Source of the DNA: Ypsolopha sequella
Taxonomy: Eukaryota; Arthropoda; Insecta; Lepidoptera; Ypsolophidae
Direction of reading: 5' to 3'
Assembly (NCBI GenBank): GCA_934047225.1
Contig: OW204010.1
Coordinates: 2,064,294-2,128,293 of the forward strand
Length of the DNA stretch: 64,000 bases
In this document: one piece after another, positions 9,145-20,151 of the stretch
Layout: the number at the start of each line of letters is the position of its first letter
Numbering within the stretch: the stretch's first letter is position 1
Notes under the pieces: generated by a model
The model's input: the letters and a program-made list of their open reading frames with translations, nothing else
Told to the model about the DNA's origin: nothing
The model's database searches: none
Program-made: the position numbers and the translations under genes

Positions 9145-11980
9145 ATGTCTATAAATATTTATTATCAGAATGTGCGTGGGATGAAAACAAAATCCCAAGA
9201 TATTTTTACCTCTATACTTAGAAATAATTATGATATAATTTGTATATGTGAAACTTGGCTGGATGACACGTTCTACTCTAATGAATACTTAGATCATAGG
9301 TACAATGTAATTCGTAGAGATCGTGATTTGGCCTTTATGGAGAAGTATAATAAGGGGTCGGGTGGGGGAGTTATAATAGGTGTTTCTAAAAAGTTTAAAG
9401 TTACACATAGATCAGATTGGCAAACTAAATTTGTTGAAGACTTGTGGATACAAATTCAAATAGGTAATAAATTGCTTAGTTTGTGTCTTGTATATTTACC
9501 ATCATACTTACCTGTTGAAGTATATTCAAATTTCCTAACCAACTGTGAAGAAGTCATCTTGGCAGATAACGCTGATAATCAATTGATTATTGGGGATTTT
9601 AACTTATCTGACATCACATGGTCTCAAATTGATAAACATTTATTTCCAATAGGAGTTACTAACACAAAAGAAATTAACTTACATGAACTAATTAGCACTT
9701 GTAATCTTCATCAAATGAATCACATAACAAATAATAATAACAGAATTCTTGATCTTATCTTAGCAAGTCACAATGTTAAATTGGAAATCTTTGAGTCTGA
9801 CCCTATTAGTACTATTGATCTTCATCACCCACCATTGCAAATTATCGTTGAATTTCCTCACCTTAAATCACTTACCCCAGACACAACAACTCCCAGATAT
9901 CAATTTCATAAAACTGATTATGAGGCATGTTTGTCTCAACTCAATTCTATTGATTGGAAATCCTATGATTCATTGAATTGTAATGACTTTGTACTGGAAT
10001 TGTATAATGTTATTTGGCAAATAATTGATAAAAACACACCAAAATCCAAACCTAAACAGTCATGCTACCCTTCGTGGTTTAGCGCCCCTCTTATAAGGCT
10101 ATTAAAGCAGAAAAATAAATTTCACCATCGTTATAAAAAGTTCGGTAATCCTAGAGATTTTGATACCTTCTCCCTACTAAGATCAAGAGCTAAAACTTCT
10201 TTAAAAGATTGCTTTACTAAATTTATATACAATATCGAATGTGATCTTCTTCATAATATTAAAGCCTTTTGGAGATACACCAAAATGAAGAAAACTACAA
10301 ATAACATTCCTGCCTCTGTCTTTTACAATAACGTAACCGCTGATACTGGTCAAGACATCACTAACCTGTTTGCCGAATACTTTCAGTCTGTATATGCACC
10401 ATCATCTACGCCTGATTATGTACCTGACTATCCTGCCTCAAATTATAGCATATCACGCATCCAGATTCTTGAAAGTGATGTTCTTAATAAATTAAAGTCT
10501 TTGGATATAAACAAAGGTGCTGGCCCTGATGGTCTTCCTCCAATATTTATACGACTTTGTGCCTCAGCTCTTGTCAAACCTTTACACATAGCCTATACCA
10601 AATCACTATCTGAAGGTGTTGTACCTTGTTTATGGAAAATATCAAAAACATTGCCTATCCACAAATCTGGAAATAAACGTGACGTATCTAAGTATCGCCC
10701 GGTATGCTCATTATCGTGTTTTAGTAAAATTCTTGAATCCTTAGTTTATGATTCTGTTAATATCCAATTTCGTCACAAATTACATGACAGTCAACACGGT
10801 TTCGTTAAGGGTAGATCCACAACCACAAATCTTCTCACATATAGTAACTATCTGTCTAAAGCTTTTAATAACAAGGCTCAAGTTGACTCAGTGTATACTG
10901 ATTTTGCGAAGGCCTTCGATCGTGTTAATCATCACATCTTACTGATCAAACTAGAACACATAGGCATCCATGGTAGTTTGTTCAGATGGTTTAGTTCCTA
11001 TTTGCGCAGTCGTAGTCAAATAGTATCAATATATGGGTACGAATCAATTCCTTTTGAGCCAACAACTGGAGTTCCGCAAGGATCGAATTTGGGACCCTTA
11101 CTGTTTTTAATATTTATTAACGATTTGTTGGGTAATCTGAATTGTGAATGTCTTGCGTACGTAGATGACTTAAAAATCTTTTGTAAAATTAAAACAGTTG
11201 ACGATTGTGTCGCTATTCAAAGTGATCTCGATGTCCTACATCAATGGTGTATTCAAAATTATATGTCCCTAAACATAAGTAAATGTCAATTTTACTTCTT
11301 TTACTAAAAAAGTAAACTTTATTAATTTTTCTTATAAAATAAATAACGTCGGACTTGACAGAGTCGAAATTGTAAAGGATTTAGGTGTATATTTTGACAG
11401 TAAATTAACATTCGTTCCCCATTATGATCATATTATAAGTAAAGCAAATAAATTGATCGGATTCATATTTCGCACTACAAAACCTTTCAAAAAAACTGAA
11501 TCTATATTAATTTTGTATAATTCTTTGGTCCGAAGTACTTTGGAGTATTGTAGTTCAGTGTGGTCTCCAATTTATGCTAAACATGATTTAAGATTAGAAA
11601 AAATTCAAGCCCGTGTGCTTCGTTACATCTGTGCAAAAATTGGCAAAAGGCGTAAATTAAGTACATATGAAGAACGATTAGATTATTTTAAGTTACTTAC
11701 GCTCAATCAACGAAGAAAGGTTTCTGATCTTGTCATGTTGCATAAAATTGTAAACTCAACCGCTGATACAGACCTGCTGTCACACTTATCCTTTAAGTGT
11801 AACAGAAGATCTGTTAGACATCCTAAGCCATTTCATATACCTAATACAAATAACAATGTTTCTCATAATAACCCACTGTATCGAATGTGTCGTGAGTACA
11901 ACAACATTGCAGAGGATTGTGATATTTTCTTTGACAGTCCTGGCTGCTTTAAACATAAATTATTTTTGTTATCAGACTAA
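9145..11980 (+). pseudogene. LINE ORF2: endonuclease and reverse transcriptase, one frameshift
   Basis: The first ATG is at 9145 (MSINIYYQNVRG). The open frame before it begins only at a TTG. An APE-type endonuclease comes first: NVRGM, ICETWL, GDFNLSDITW and DLHHPP hold the catalytic positions. Reverse transcriptase follows, with GPDGLPP, KYRPVCSLS, FAKAFDRVNHHILL, GVPQGSNLGPLLF and the active site YVDDL. The frame is lost at the T run 11290-11293: removing one T would carry it on to TSFTKKVNFIN and through to the TAA at 11978-11980, including the C-terminal LEYCSSVWSP and RRKLSTYEERL. Apart from this single base the protein looks complete, so the lesion is recent, or a read error. Confidence 0.85.
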
Positions 11981-12230
11981 GCTTGTATGTTTTGTAAATA
12001 TTAAAATTTATATAATTATATGTATTTAGTTATATTATATATTTATGTATATCTTCCTAATCTTTTTTATAGTCATTTTATTCATGCTCTTTGTGTTCTA
12101 AATTGTCAATTGTTATATCTGTTATTTCCAATGTTGTGTACGGTTATTATCTAATTATGAACATTACTTGTTATTCGATTGTCAAAATGTTATGTGAATG
12201 TTTTGTTTGTAATTTGTTACTGTACCATTT

Positions 12231-12251
12231 AAATAAAATAAAATAAAATAA
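12231..12251 (+). repeat. LINE 3' tail, AAATA tandem units
   Basis: Four to five AAATA units end the LINE. CR1/L2-type elements often end in such short tandem repeats instead of poly(A). Confidence 0.7.
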
Positions 12252-12620
12252 GATGTAGGGTCTGCAACGTAGCGCAGGAGTCTCGGCTTTCAGGCCATGT
12301 GAAGGGTGCGGCCCTGCACCTGTTAGTGTTGGTGATATTGTGTGTGTATAGTGTTCCTGGCTGTATGTGCTTGTGAGGGTGGTGTTGTTTAGAGTTGATT
12401 GTTTAGATTTGACCCTTCTTAGTAGACATCCTAGTTCCAGTATGGTACTAGGATGCCCACGGGTTAGCCCTCCTCCTTTCAGGCTGGGGCCATGCAAGAG
12501 TGGAAAAGAAAGCGTGCATAGGAAAACAAAACAGCGGTGCAAAGCATACAAAAGCAAGCATCGAGGCGAAGTTCTGTGCTTTAGCTACCAAATCAGTTTA
12601 AATATCGAAAAATATCCTGC
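12252..12620. other. GC-richer stretch flanking the LINE
   Basis: Distinctly GC-richer than its surroundings, without an intact gene. On the minus strand an ATG begins a nine-codon ORF and further frames are open for 100 codons (12557-12171), partly running into the LINE. It may be the other half of the element carrying the DUF4780-like ORF, split by the LINE. That is only an inference from composition and order. Confidence 0.3.
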
Positions 12621-12806
12621 CTAAACATCCTTACTTACTAAACTAACCCTAACACAATAATAATATAATTAATCCAAGAAATACGTATTTACCTACAACC
12701 CAAAAATATGGTAACCCAATATAAATACATGCAGTGCCATCTAGTGAAGGTAGACGTGAGACTGGGTCAAAGTGAAGTTATGGGCAACCGATATTCAACT
12801 TTGCAT

Positions 12807-13637
12807 TTTTTGGGTTTCGTAGTACCTAAAATGTACCAAAGGAACCTTATGGTGAGACTCCGTTGTCCGTCCGTCCGTCCGTATGTCACAGCCTCATAAC
12901 TTTAGAACCGTTAAAGATAAATACATGAAATTAGGCCCAAAAATAGCATTAATTTTTCCACATATTTGGGTGTAAAAAAATATGAAAAACTTGAAATTGT
13001 TCAAAATATTTCCAAAACAAAAATGAAAAAAATAAAAAATATTAGCCTAAAAATAAAATATGGGTATCAAATTGTAGGTATTAAAAAGTTGATTCTAAAA
13101 ATATGTTCTTTTAATATATTTACTGACACTGGTTTCGATAAATCTTTAAAAAACCCAAAAATATGTATGTCCCCCCACCTTCTCTCCGATACTGGTAGAC
13201 CGAAAAATATGAAAAAATGTCAATTTTATAGATCATAAGTGCACAATTACAGGAAAACTATAGCGATTAAAAAAAATTCAGCACGAATGAGAAATACAAA
13301 AAAAAGTAGTAAAATAAATTATAACATACAATATGGGTATCAAATTGTAGGTATTAAAAAGATGATTGTAAAAATATATGCTTTTATTATACTTACTGGC
13401 ACTGGTTTCGAGAAATCTTCAAAAATCCCAAAAATATGTAAGTCACCCCCCCCCTTATCTCCTTATCTCCAAAACTGGTGAACTAAAAAATATGATAAAA
13501 ATCATGGTAATTTGTGTTTACGTGAAGATTACAGGAAAAATAAAGCGGTTGAGAAATTCATGAAAAAAAAAATGATAAAAAATAAAATTTATCATCCACA
13601 ATACTAGATACACGAGTCTGACTCGCCGGTTTTTTTT
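12807..13637 (+). repeat. Old copy of the GGGTTCCGTA...GACTCGCCGG dispersed repeat
   Basis: Starts TGGGTTTCGTAGTACC, contains four GTCC units (GTCCGTCCGTCCGT), a duplicated internal part (AATATGGGTATCAAATTGTA appears twice, near 13056 and 13327) and ends CACGAGTCTGACTCGCCGG. This outline matches the block found again at 14459 and 53266. It is non-coding. Confidence 0.6.
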
Positions 13638-14037
13638 TTATATATCTAGGTTTGATATTTTGTTTTACTATTAATATGTATAAAATAACATAGCTATGTC
13701 TTATTCCACCACAAACGATTACATTTATTGCTATTCTCAAAATAAAATCTATTTGTAGGGATCACGAAAAAAAAAATTACGAATTTCACTGAAGGAAAAT
13801 AACAACCAAACCAAACGGTTGGATCTAGGAACATGAAATTTGTACTGTAGGTATAGACATAAACTAAGAATGGATTTTAGTAAATTCCCACGGGATCGGG
13901 CGGAATGGGGTACACGCATTTTTTTACCAATGTGTGATTTGAATCGCTGATGATTAGGGGGATTTGAAGACCCCCGTAGAAGGAAAAGCAACCGTGCTAA
14001 TTAGACACCTGCTTTTTCACTGGTTCTGTTCTATCCC

Positions 14038-14205
14038 ACAGGAACTATTTATTTTTCCGGGATAAAAAGTAGCCTATATATTAATTTAGGATATAAGATA
14101 TATCCATCTAAATTTCATCCAAATCAGTTTAGCCGTTTCAGCGTGAAAGAGTAACACATACACACACACGAATTTTTTATATATATAATATTATAAAAGC
14201 AAAAA
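14038..14205 (+). repeat. Dispersed Lepidoptera-type repeat with ATAATATTAT end
   Basis: Contains GGGATAAAAAGTAGCCTAT, TTTCATCCAAATCAGTTTAG and CCGTTTCAGCGTGAAAGAGT, ending in ATATAATATTAT. The same order is common in moth and butterfly DNA. It is non-coding. Confidence 0.6.
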
Positions 14206-14458
14206 TTTGTGTGGTATGTGTATATATTTTAGTGTGGTGTGACGTGATAGTATGATAGTGTGGTGTGAATATATTTATGATTATAATGTAATTATTAATA
14301 AGTGTGGGGAGTGAGGGAAACATAATATGTGTGCAAAGTTTCATTCAGATAAAATCCATCAGAATTTTACAAAAACCTAAGGAGTTTATATGGCAGCTGA
14401 GCGGAATGGCCCACCTGTAGATATTTGTGCTCTGAATCTTAATTTGAACTCAGTTTTT

Positions 14459-14982
14459 AGGGTTCCGTATCCAAAGGGTAACCAACGGGATCCTATTACT
14501 AAGACTCCACTGTCCGTCTGTCACCAGGCTGTATCTCATGAACCGTGATAGATAGACAGTTGAAATTTTCACAGATGATGTATTTCTGCCGGGTCTCCGG
14601 TATGGGTTCGGGCGGTTGATTGGATTCCACCTTGTATAATAATATTTTACCTATAATTTAAATCGTATATATATTGCTACATAAATTAAATAAACCTTTA
14701 ATCTAGTTCATGTACATTTATTATTTTATTACATATATTTTTATAAGATTAAAATTTGAGTTGTGAAACGTGTATTATATATACCTACTTTGCAAAATAA
14801 ACTTTTTGAATTTTGAATTTTTAATTTCTGTTGCCGCATAAAAACGAATACCAAAAAACCAAATATAATACATATTTAATTAATGGGCTCCCATACAACA
14901 GACACGGTTTTTTTTCAACGTTTTTATAGATAATGGTACGGAATCCTTCGTGCGCGAGTCCGACTCGCACTTGGCCGGTTTT
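14459..14982 (+). repeat. GGGTTCCGTA dispersed repeat split by a later insertion
   Basis: The left part runs from GGGTTCCGTATCC to GATGATGTATTTCTG. The right part resumes at TTGCCGCATAAAA and ends CGAGTCCGACTCGCACTTGG. The insertion 14589-14823 lies between them. Confidence 0.75.
14582..14830. mobile_element. 235-bp insertion with 7-bp target duplication
   Basis: ATTTCTG occurs on both sides (14582-14588 and 14824-14830) and the host repeat is continuous across it. The inserted DNA ends in TTTGAATTTTGAATTTTT, like a LINE or SINE tail. Its first 50 bp match the end of the inverted-repeat element at 52713-52999. It is probably a 5'-truncated retro-insertion. Confidence 0.6.
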
Positions 14983-15049
14983 TCTCTTTCACGTCGTCGC
15001 AATATTTGTCCAAGACATGTACATGCTTCGGAAGCTGTATGTCATATTT

Positions 15050-15215
15050 GTGTCCGAAGTATGGCGATGGAGCTCACCACACATCACGATAGGAGGTAAT
15101 AATCATCGGTGAAACTTGGGGGCACGAGTGTGGACTGTGACTTGCATATTACTGTCCGCACTCCAGAATACTTCTGACCCCTTCCCTGAGGATTCATGTC
15201 GTGATGATCTCTATA
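15050..15215 (+). repeat. SINE 3'-end-like fragment
   Basis: CATCGGTGAAACTTGGG... to GGATTCATGTCGTGATGATC parallels the 3' part of the SINE at 40050-40330 and segments at 30640-30720 (inverted) and 50690-50790. No promoter boxes are visible here. Confidence 0.45.
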
Positions 15216-15380
15216 CTAATAATTTAAACTTTGGAGCCAAAATAAAAATTACAATTGTTTCACATATTTTGTTCGATTAGTTTTGTATGGAACAGTTAAA
15301 TGTTGATCGTCTTAAGGGAATCATTGAGATAGCGCCCACGGCCGCGATAGGTACAGATCGTTCACCAATGATATTTTGTC

Positions 15381-15469
15381 GTTCACAGTTATTTTACCTC
15401 TAGGCTGATCGAAAATGTTTCTTAAGTATTGGACATAGAACAGCTGTCAGAGGTAAAATAACTGTGAAC
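15381..15469. repeat. Perfect 21-bp inverted repeat, 47-bp loop
   Basis: 15381-15401 is the exact reverse complement of 15449-15469 (GTTCACAGTTATTTTACCTC and its partner). It is a short hairpin or the remains of a tiny inverted-repeat element. Confidence 0.8.
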
Positions 15470-15845
15470 AGTCTGTATTTAAAAAAAACTATGGCCGTCT
15501 TATTCCCGCTGCGCGACGCACTTGCAAGCGAGTCGCCCCGCGCGCTTCCCGCAACCTTATTCTGTGAGGCGTCCGTATTCTGGTAATATAATTGTAACAT
15601 ATCAGATTTTCATGTTTAGTTTATGACTTTAGAGAAAGAATCACAAATGAGAGTAAAATAGCAACATTTTATATACGTAAATAAATCCAAAATTTGGGTT
15701 GATTAGTTGTTTAGTAAGACTGATTGAACGAGCAGATATTTAATTTTATTTGTAGCGTACTTGGATATTTATTTGTAGCTCTTATGGAAGGATGCTTTTT
15801 TGTGCTAAACGTCCTGACAAAATCAATCTGTTGTCTTGCTGGCAG
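15470..15845. other. No supported feature
   Basis: A GC-rich patch at 15495-15560 stands in AT-rich DNA. The 31-codon ORF from the ATG at 15490 has no signal peptide and no recognisable domain. Nothing else is seen. Confidence 0.3.
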
Positions 15846-17601
15846 TACGTATTTTGTATGAAAAATTGACTTGTCCTTCTGGCAGTACAATGACCTTGAT
15901 CCTGAACGGCACAACGGCGAAACACGTCGCCCCGTGTGCCATGACAAAGGCAGGTGTTGCTTACTACTACTCTTTCTTGATCTTGATTATCTTGTCCACT
16001 CTGTACGACATTTATGTTTTCTTTGTCAGGATGGTCGTTACTGACACTCAATTTTCTTTGAAAGCTAAAAAACAAACAAGTTATCCTAAATAATCATTAA
16101 AGCCTCTAACGTTTCAATAGTTCTGTTATCAAGCATTGATTTATATTTTACTGAATGAAGATTCAGCAGCTAGGTACTTAGGTACTCCCTCATTACCCTT
16201 TCTTGATTTAAATTATCTTGTCCTCTCAGTAGGACATTTATATATTCTTTGTCAGAATGGTCATTTATTACTGACACCCAAATTTCTATGAAAGCTATAT
16301 TTTAATAATATACATACATATGTACATATATATTAATATCAAACTTAACAATTTGTATTTCTTTTACCTCGAATTCATAAAAAAAATTATCATTGACGTA
16401 AAGATTATATTTTATGATCTGTGCCTACTTACTTGAGACCGAGAAGTCATCGACCTTTATTTTAGTAAACTCGCTTAGCTTTACCAGAACACTTACACTT
16501 ATTGCACAAAAACAAAACAAAAGGGAATATTTACATTATTATACACAACACCACTAGTTCACAATATTACACAAAATCGGAATCGTCAAATCCACTATAC
16601 TACCACAAAAACACCTGATATTAGCCAAAATTTTCTTTTCATTTTCTATTGTTTTTCATTGCCAGAAATAAAGACATTTTATTTTTTATTTTTGCGTGAC
16701 GGTGGCGTGTCGTTTGACTCTAAGCGCCTGATTAATTTTAAAAGCAATAATCAAAATCGTCAGATCTTGTTTTGGTATTTTTTTTTGCAGGCGCTATTAA
16801 ATTTTTTCAAGCTTTTTCCTTCTAAAACAAATTGAATAAAAAAGAATCTCATAGGTATATTTACTTCTTTGAACCATAGCTGAATATGTGATGTCTTTTG
16901 CATTTTAGCCCGTATTTGGTGAGAAACTGATGATAAACAGTTTCTTATTTTTATGACTTTGTAGTAACGCGTGAAGCTTACTATAGCTTTAAATGATAAA
17001 TTATGTAAAAACTAATGCCAAGGGGTCTTAGAATAATGATCAACGTATGTTTATGCAGAGCTGCAATTTCCTAAAGCCACAGGATGCAGCGTCTTCGAAA
17101 TTCTAAAATGTCGAATTTCACATTTTGTCTGGGATAATCGCCTTAATGAGAATGTTTTCCAAAATATTTATTAATGAACATTTTTAATCTGCAGGTTCAT
17201 TTTTCTGTGTGTTGTTATTATCTGATGTGTATTTATCTTGATTTTCAGGTTGGCCAGATACACCGAGGATTATCAATAACCCAATTGTTGACAAAGCTCT
17301 CGGGAATATAACAGTGCAATATTTTTCACCTCGTTGTGGTAACAAACCTTGTAATCAACACCATTTGCATGTGTTTGAAGTGGAGGGAGGCAAGGAATCA
17401 TCTCGTGGTAAATTAATTTTTAATAAAGTTTGTAAGCTTAATGGTACCATTACTTTGACATTTCTAACGTCGAATTTAACAATGGATAGCAAGGATTATA
17501 AAGTAGACTTGAACAGTAACAAGACATATGGTGTAAAGTATTATACATATAATGGAGTTTATCATAGTTATATGTCTGCTTTAGCTACAATTATTACGTA
17601 G
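15846..17601 (+). CDS. Candidate host gene, last two exons (15846-15953 and 17249-17601)
   Basis: Exon a (15846-15953, 108 bp) follows a pyrimidine-rich acceptor (TTGTCTTGCTGGCAG) and ends at CAG|GTGTTG. Exon b (17249-17601) follows TTGATTTTCAG and ends in TAG, with AATAAA at 17641-17646. The intron is phase 1 and the joined frame reads without a break, crossing the junction as CAMTKAGWPDTPRI. The product is Cys-containing (CPSG, APCAM, SPRCGNKPCN, KVC) with several N-glycosylation sites (NGT, NIT), suggesting a secreted protein. No signal peptide exon was found upstream. The family is not recognised. Exon b is the stronger of the two; the donor of exon a is weak. It could also be a decayed gene. 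Confidence 0.4.
15954..17248 (+). other. Putative intron holding a short repeated segment
   Basis: 15961-16067 and 16191-16299 are diverged direct copies (CTTTCTTGATCTTGATTATC and relatives). The rest is AT-rich with no further feature. Confidence 0.35.
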
Positions 17602-17640
17602 GCGTAAATATATAAAGCAAACATGGTGAAATAAGGAAAA

Positions 17641-17646
17641 AATAAA
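17641..17646 (+). promoter_or_regulatory. Polyadenylation signal AATAAA
   Basis: Lies 40 bp after the stop codon of the candidate terminal exon, which supports that exon being the 3' end of a transcript. Confidence 0.45.
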
Positions 17647-17730
17647 ATTAAAACTTACATGAAGTAGATACTGTCGTTTTATTACCATTTCTTTACCTTT
17701 GTTTGTACTAAATAATTAAAGTACCAAAGA

Positions 17731-17860
17731 GGGGCCTGCAGCAGCGTGCAGACGTGTGATCTGATACGATCTGTGGTTAAGCAACGCTGGGCATGGTCAG
17801 TCTTTGGATGGGCATTTACATTTGGTCCCTCCGAATGGATCCGAAACATTGGCCACGCTC
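17731..17860 (+). repeat. 5S rRNA-derived SINE (SINE3-type) or 5S pseudogene
   Basis: GGTTAAGCAACGCTGGGC, then ATGGTCAGTCTTTGGATGGG, matches the internal promoter part (A box to C box) of animal 5S rRNA. The flanks do not complete a 5S gene. The known 5S-headed SINEs of insects are the better fit. Confidence 0.65.
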
Positions 17861-18090
17861 ATCTTAACCCTTTATAAGGCAGTGGTAACACCATCATTTT
17901 TAGATTATTGTTAAAAAAAATCAATCAAAAATCATTAGTCAATTTGCACTTTCAGTTCAAAATTTACAGAAAAAAGGATCATCAACAAAAAAAAGACTAA
18001 AAACAGAATAATAATAAAAATAAATTTAATAATTAAAATAAAAAAATTAAAAATATGATTACGTTAAAAAGATAATTTTCTCTACCTTAA

Positions 18091-18916
18091 CCTTTAACTG
18101 ACGTGGTATACGTCTCACAGACGTGATTACTATTGTTATTACAATATCTTTTTAAATACACGACGCGTGGCGCTACCCCTCCCTCTACCTTCCCCTCTTA
18201 CCATCTTCTTACCGCCAGTCACGGCCTCGAGCGCGTCGAGTGAACACGTTATCACGCAGAAGCAATCGCCGTCTGACAGACGTTAGTACGGTGTTTATGT
18301 ACAAATCTTTGCACGTCTCTTGGTCGTGACCTCTGTGTTTACGTTGATATGCTCATAGTGTCTAATTGACGTGACCAGGTCCAGGAACGCGGAAAACATG
18401 TGCGGTTTGTCCCAGTCGCCTAAAAAGAAGGACAAAGTACTGTTGCTATCATTGCAAAAAGCCAATGTGCCTTACTTGCTGCCTTCAAGTATGCAATGAC
18501 TGTAAGCTACGACAGTAAAAAAATACCAATTTTGTGCCTTGTCATTATTTTTATTATTAGAGTAAGGATTTTAGTTTTTGTTGTTTTTCAATTATAATTT
18601 ATAGAAGTAACGATTGTTTGAGTTAATTTTTCGATTTATACAAAAGTTTTTTTTTTATAAAGGCTGAACTAAGTTCCTAAATTCAACTAAGTTAATTTTG
18701 TGACTTCATAAATAAATGTTAATAATTATTAAAATAAAGATGGCAGTTTTATTTTTGTTTGTAATTCAATTACCAAAATATATATCCATCTATTTGTGAA
18801 ACTCATACAGTTGGTATTGTTTGGTAAAATTAATTTAATTTACATTAATATTTTTACGTCTGTGAGACGGTACCTCAGCGTTACAGTTACATTTAGACCA
18901 CGTCGTCAGCCAAAGG
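18091..18916. mobile_element. piggyBac-type non-autonomous element, copy 1 (826 bp)
   Basis: TTAA flanks both ends (18087-18090 and 18917-18920). The ends are CCTTTAACTGACG and its near-complement CGTCAGCCAAAGG. Just inside, ACGTCTCACAGACGTG faces ACGTCTGTGAGACG. A second copy of the same length lies at 46094-46919, and comparison with B1 shows a clean TTAA insertion there. Confidence 0.85.
18375..18518 (+). pseudogene. C-terminal Cys-rich domain of a piggyBac transposase
   Basis: A 47-codon open frame, ended by TAA at 18516, reads RKTCAVCPSRLKRRTKYCC then YHCKKPMCLTCCLQVCNDC. The CxxC, CxxC, CxxxC spacing and position at the protein end match the zinc-binding tail of piggyBac transposases, which binds the element ends. 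The frame is closed upstream by TGA at 18372, and the catalytic domain is missing, so this is the remnant left by internal deletion. The same sequence is kept in the copy at 46378-46521. Confidence 0.7.
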
Positions 18917-18959
18917 TTAAAAAGGGTTAAGGCTTCTCAATTATAAAATGAATATTATG

Positions 18960-19080
18960 TTTAATTCATACCGTCAAGAATTACGTTATTAATTCAAAAA
19001 ATATATTATTAATATATAAAAATATAATATAAATATATAATATATAATATAAAAATATATTAGAAAAGAGGATTAAATTA
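18960..19080. repeat. AT-rich ATATA/TAATAT low-complexity tract
   Basis: Irregular ATATAT and TAATATA units. No gene. Confidence 0.7.
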
Positions 19081-19166
19081 AGGTACTCTTAAATCTCAAA
19101 ACGTAATTTAACTAACTTCGCTCGATAGAAAAGATTTGCAAAGTCAGCTAAAAAAAACTAGTCACC

Positions 19167-19271
19167 GTGTAACTCGTTGGGAAAAAAAATAATAAAATGT
19201 CCCAACCAGTCCCACTGTTACTCGAATCTCGATGGTATAGCTTTTTTATTTTTCGTCCCAACGAGTCACAC
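19167..19271. repeat. Small inverted repeat
   Basis: GTGTAACTCGTTGGG (19167-19181) pairs with CCCAACGAGTCACAC (19257-19271) with one mismatch. A possible remnant of a miniature element. Confidence 0.55.
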
Positions 19272-19574
19272 CCCCATTACAAGAGTGTTACACGTTAACA
19301 ACCAACTTTTTAACCGACTTCAAAAAGGAGGCGGTTCTCAATTCGACTGTATGTTTTTTTAACCGACTTCAAAAAGGAGGCGGTTCTCAATTCGACTGTA
19401 TGTTTTTTTTTTTTTTTTTTTTTGGCGTTGTTACTCCATGACTCCGTCATTTCCCAACCGATTTGAACAATTCTTTTTTTGTTTGAAAGAGTATACTTCC
19501 AGGTAGGTCCCATTTTGGGTTTGGTCATGATCTGATGAAGGTCTTCAGAGATAGGCAGTGGAACTCCTCAGAAA

Positions 19575-20035
19575 ATGACAGCATATCGCTCGAAATTGAG
19601 GCAATCGCTATGTACCTGGGTGCTGATTACAAGGTATTACTTGAAAATCGACATTCTTCCACCTGACCTTCGATCCTGGCTTCATCAAAATATTCACCAT
19701 AGAACTCTTCAAAGAAACAGAGCACATAACTCGAGATTGCGGCAATCACTGCGTTAGGGTGCTGATTCAAGGGTATTACTTGGAGATTATCAGAATACCC
19801 ACCTGACCTTCGATCCTGGCTTCATCACCATAGAACTCCTCAACGGATGACAGCACATAACTTTGGATTGCGGCAACCAGTTTGTGTTAGGGTGCTCATT
19901 GCAGGGCATTGCTGAAAATTGCCAGCGTACCCACCTGACCTTCGATCTTGGCTTCATCACCGTAGAACTCTTCAACGGATGACAGCACATAACTCGAGAT
20001 TGCGGTAATCATGTTGTGTTAGGGTGCTGATAGCA
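19575..20035. repeat. Minisatellite, ~127-bp unit, about 3.5 copies
   Basis: Each unit carries ATGACAGCACATAACTCGAG, then TTAGGGTGCTGAT, then CCACCTGACCTTCGATC, then TTCATCACC. Units are 75-90% alike by eye. Confidence 0.75.
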
Positions 20036-20151
20036 GGAAGCTACTCAAACATGGCTTCTTATACTCACTTGAACTTCGTTTCATATTAATACCACGTTTG
20101 CAAGAACTACCTATACCTCACAATTTAACCCAGCAACACTAAAAAATGTGA

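Larger units (their letters stand above)
8002..12251 (+). mobile_element. Near-complete non-LTR retrotransposon (CR1/L2/Jockey-like group)
   Basis: ORF1, ORF2 and a short tandem 3' tail of AAATA units (12231-12251) lie in order on the plus strand. The coordinates cover ORF1 to tail, and the real 5' end lies upstream in 7295-8001. The PHD-type ORF1 and APE-type endonuclease fit the CR1/L2/Jockey group. The exact clade is not resolved. Confidence 0.85.

Noticed and set aside
12171..12557. 128-codon minus-strand ORF
   Set aside because: Its C-terminal part runs into the AAATA tail and 3' region of the LINE, so the ORF as drawn crosses an insertion boundary.
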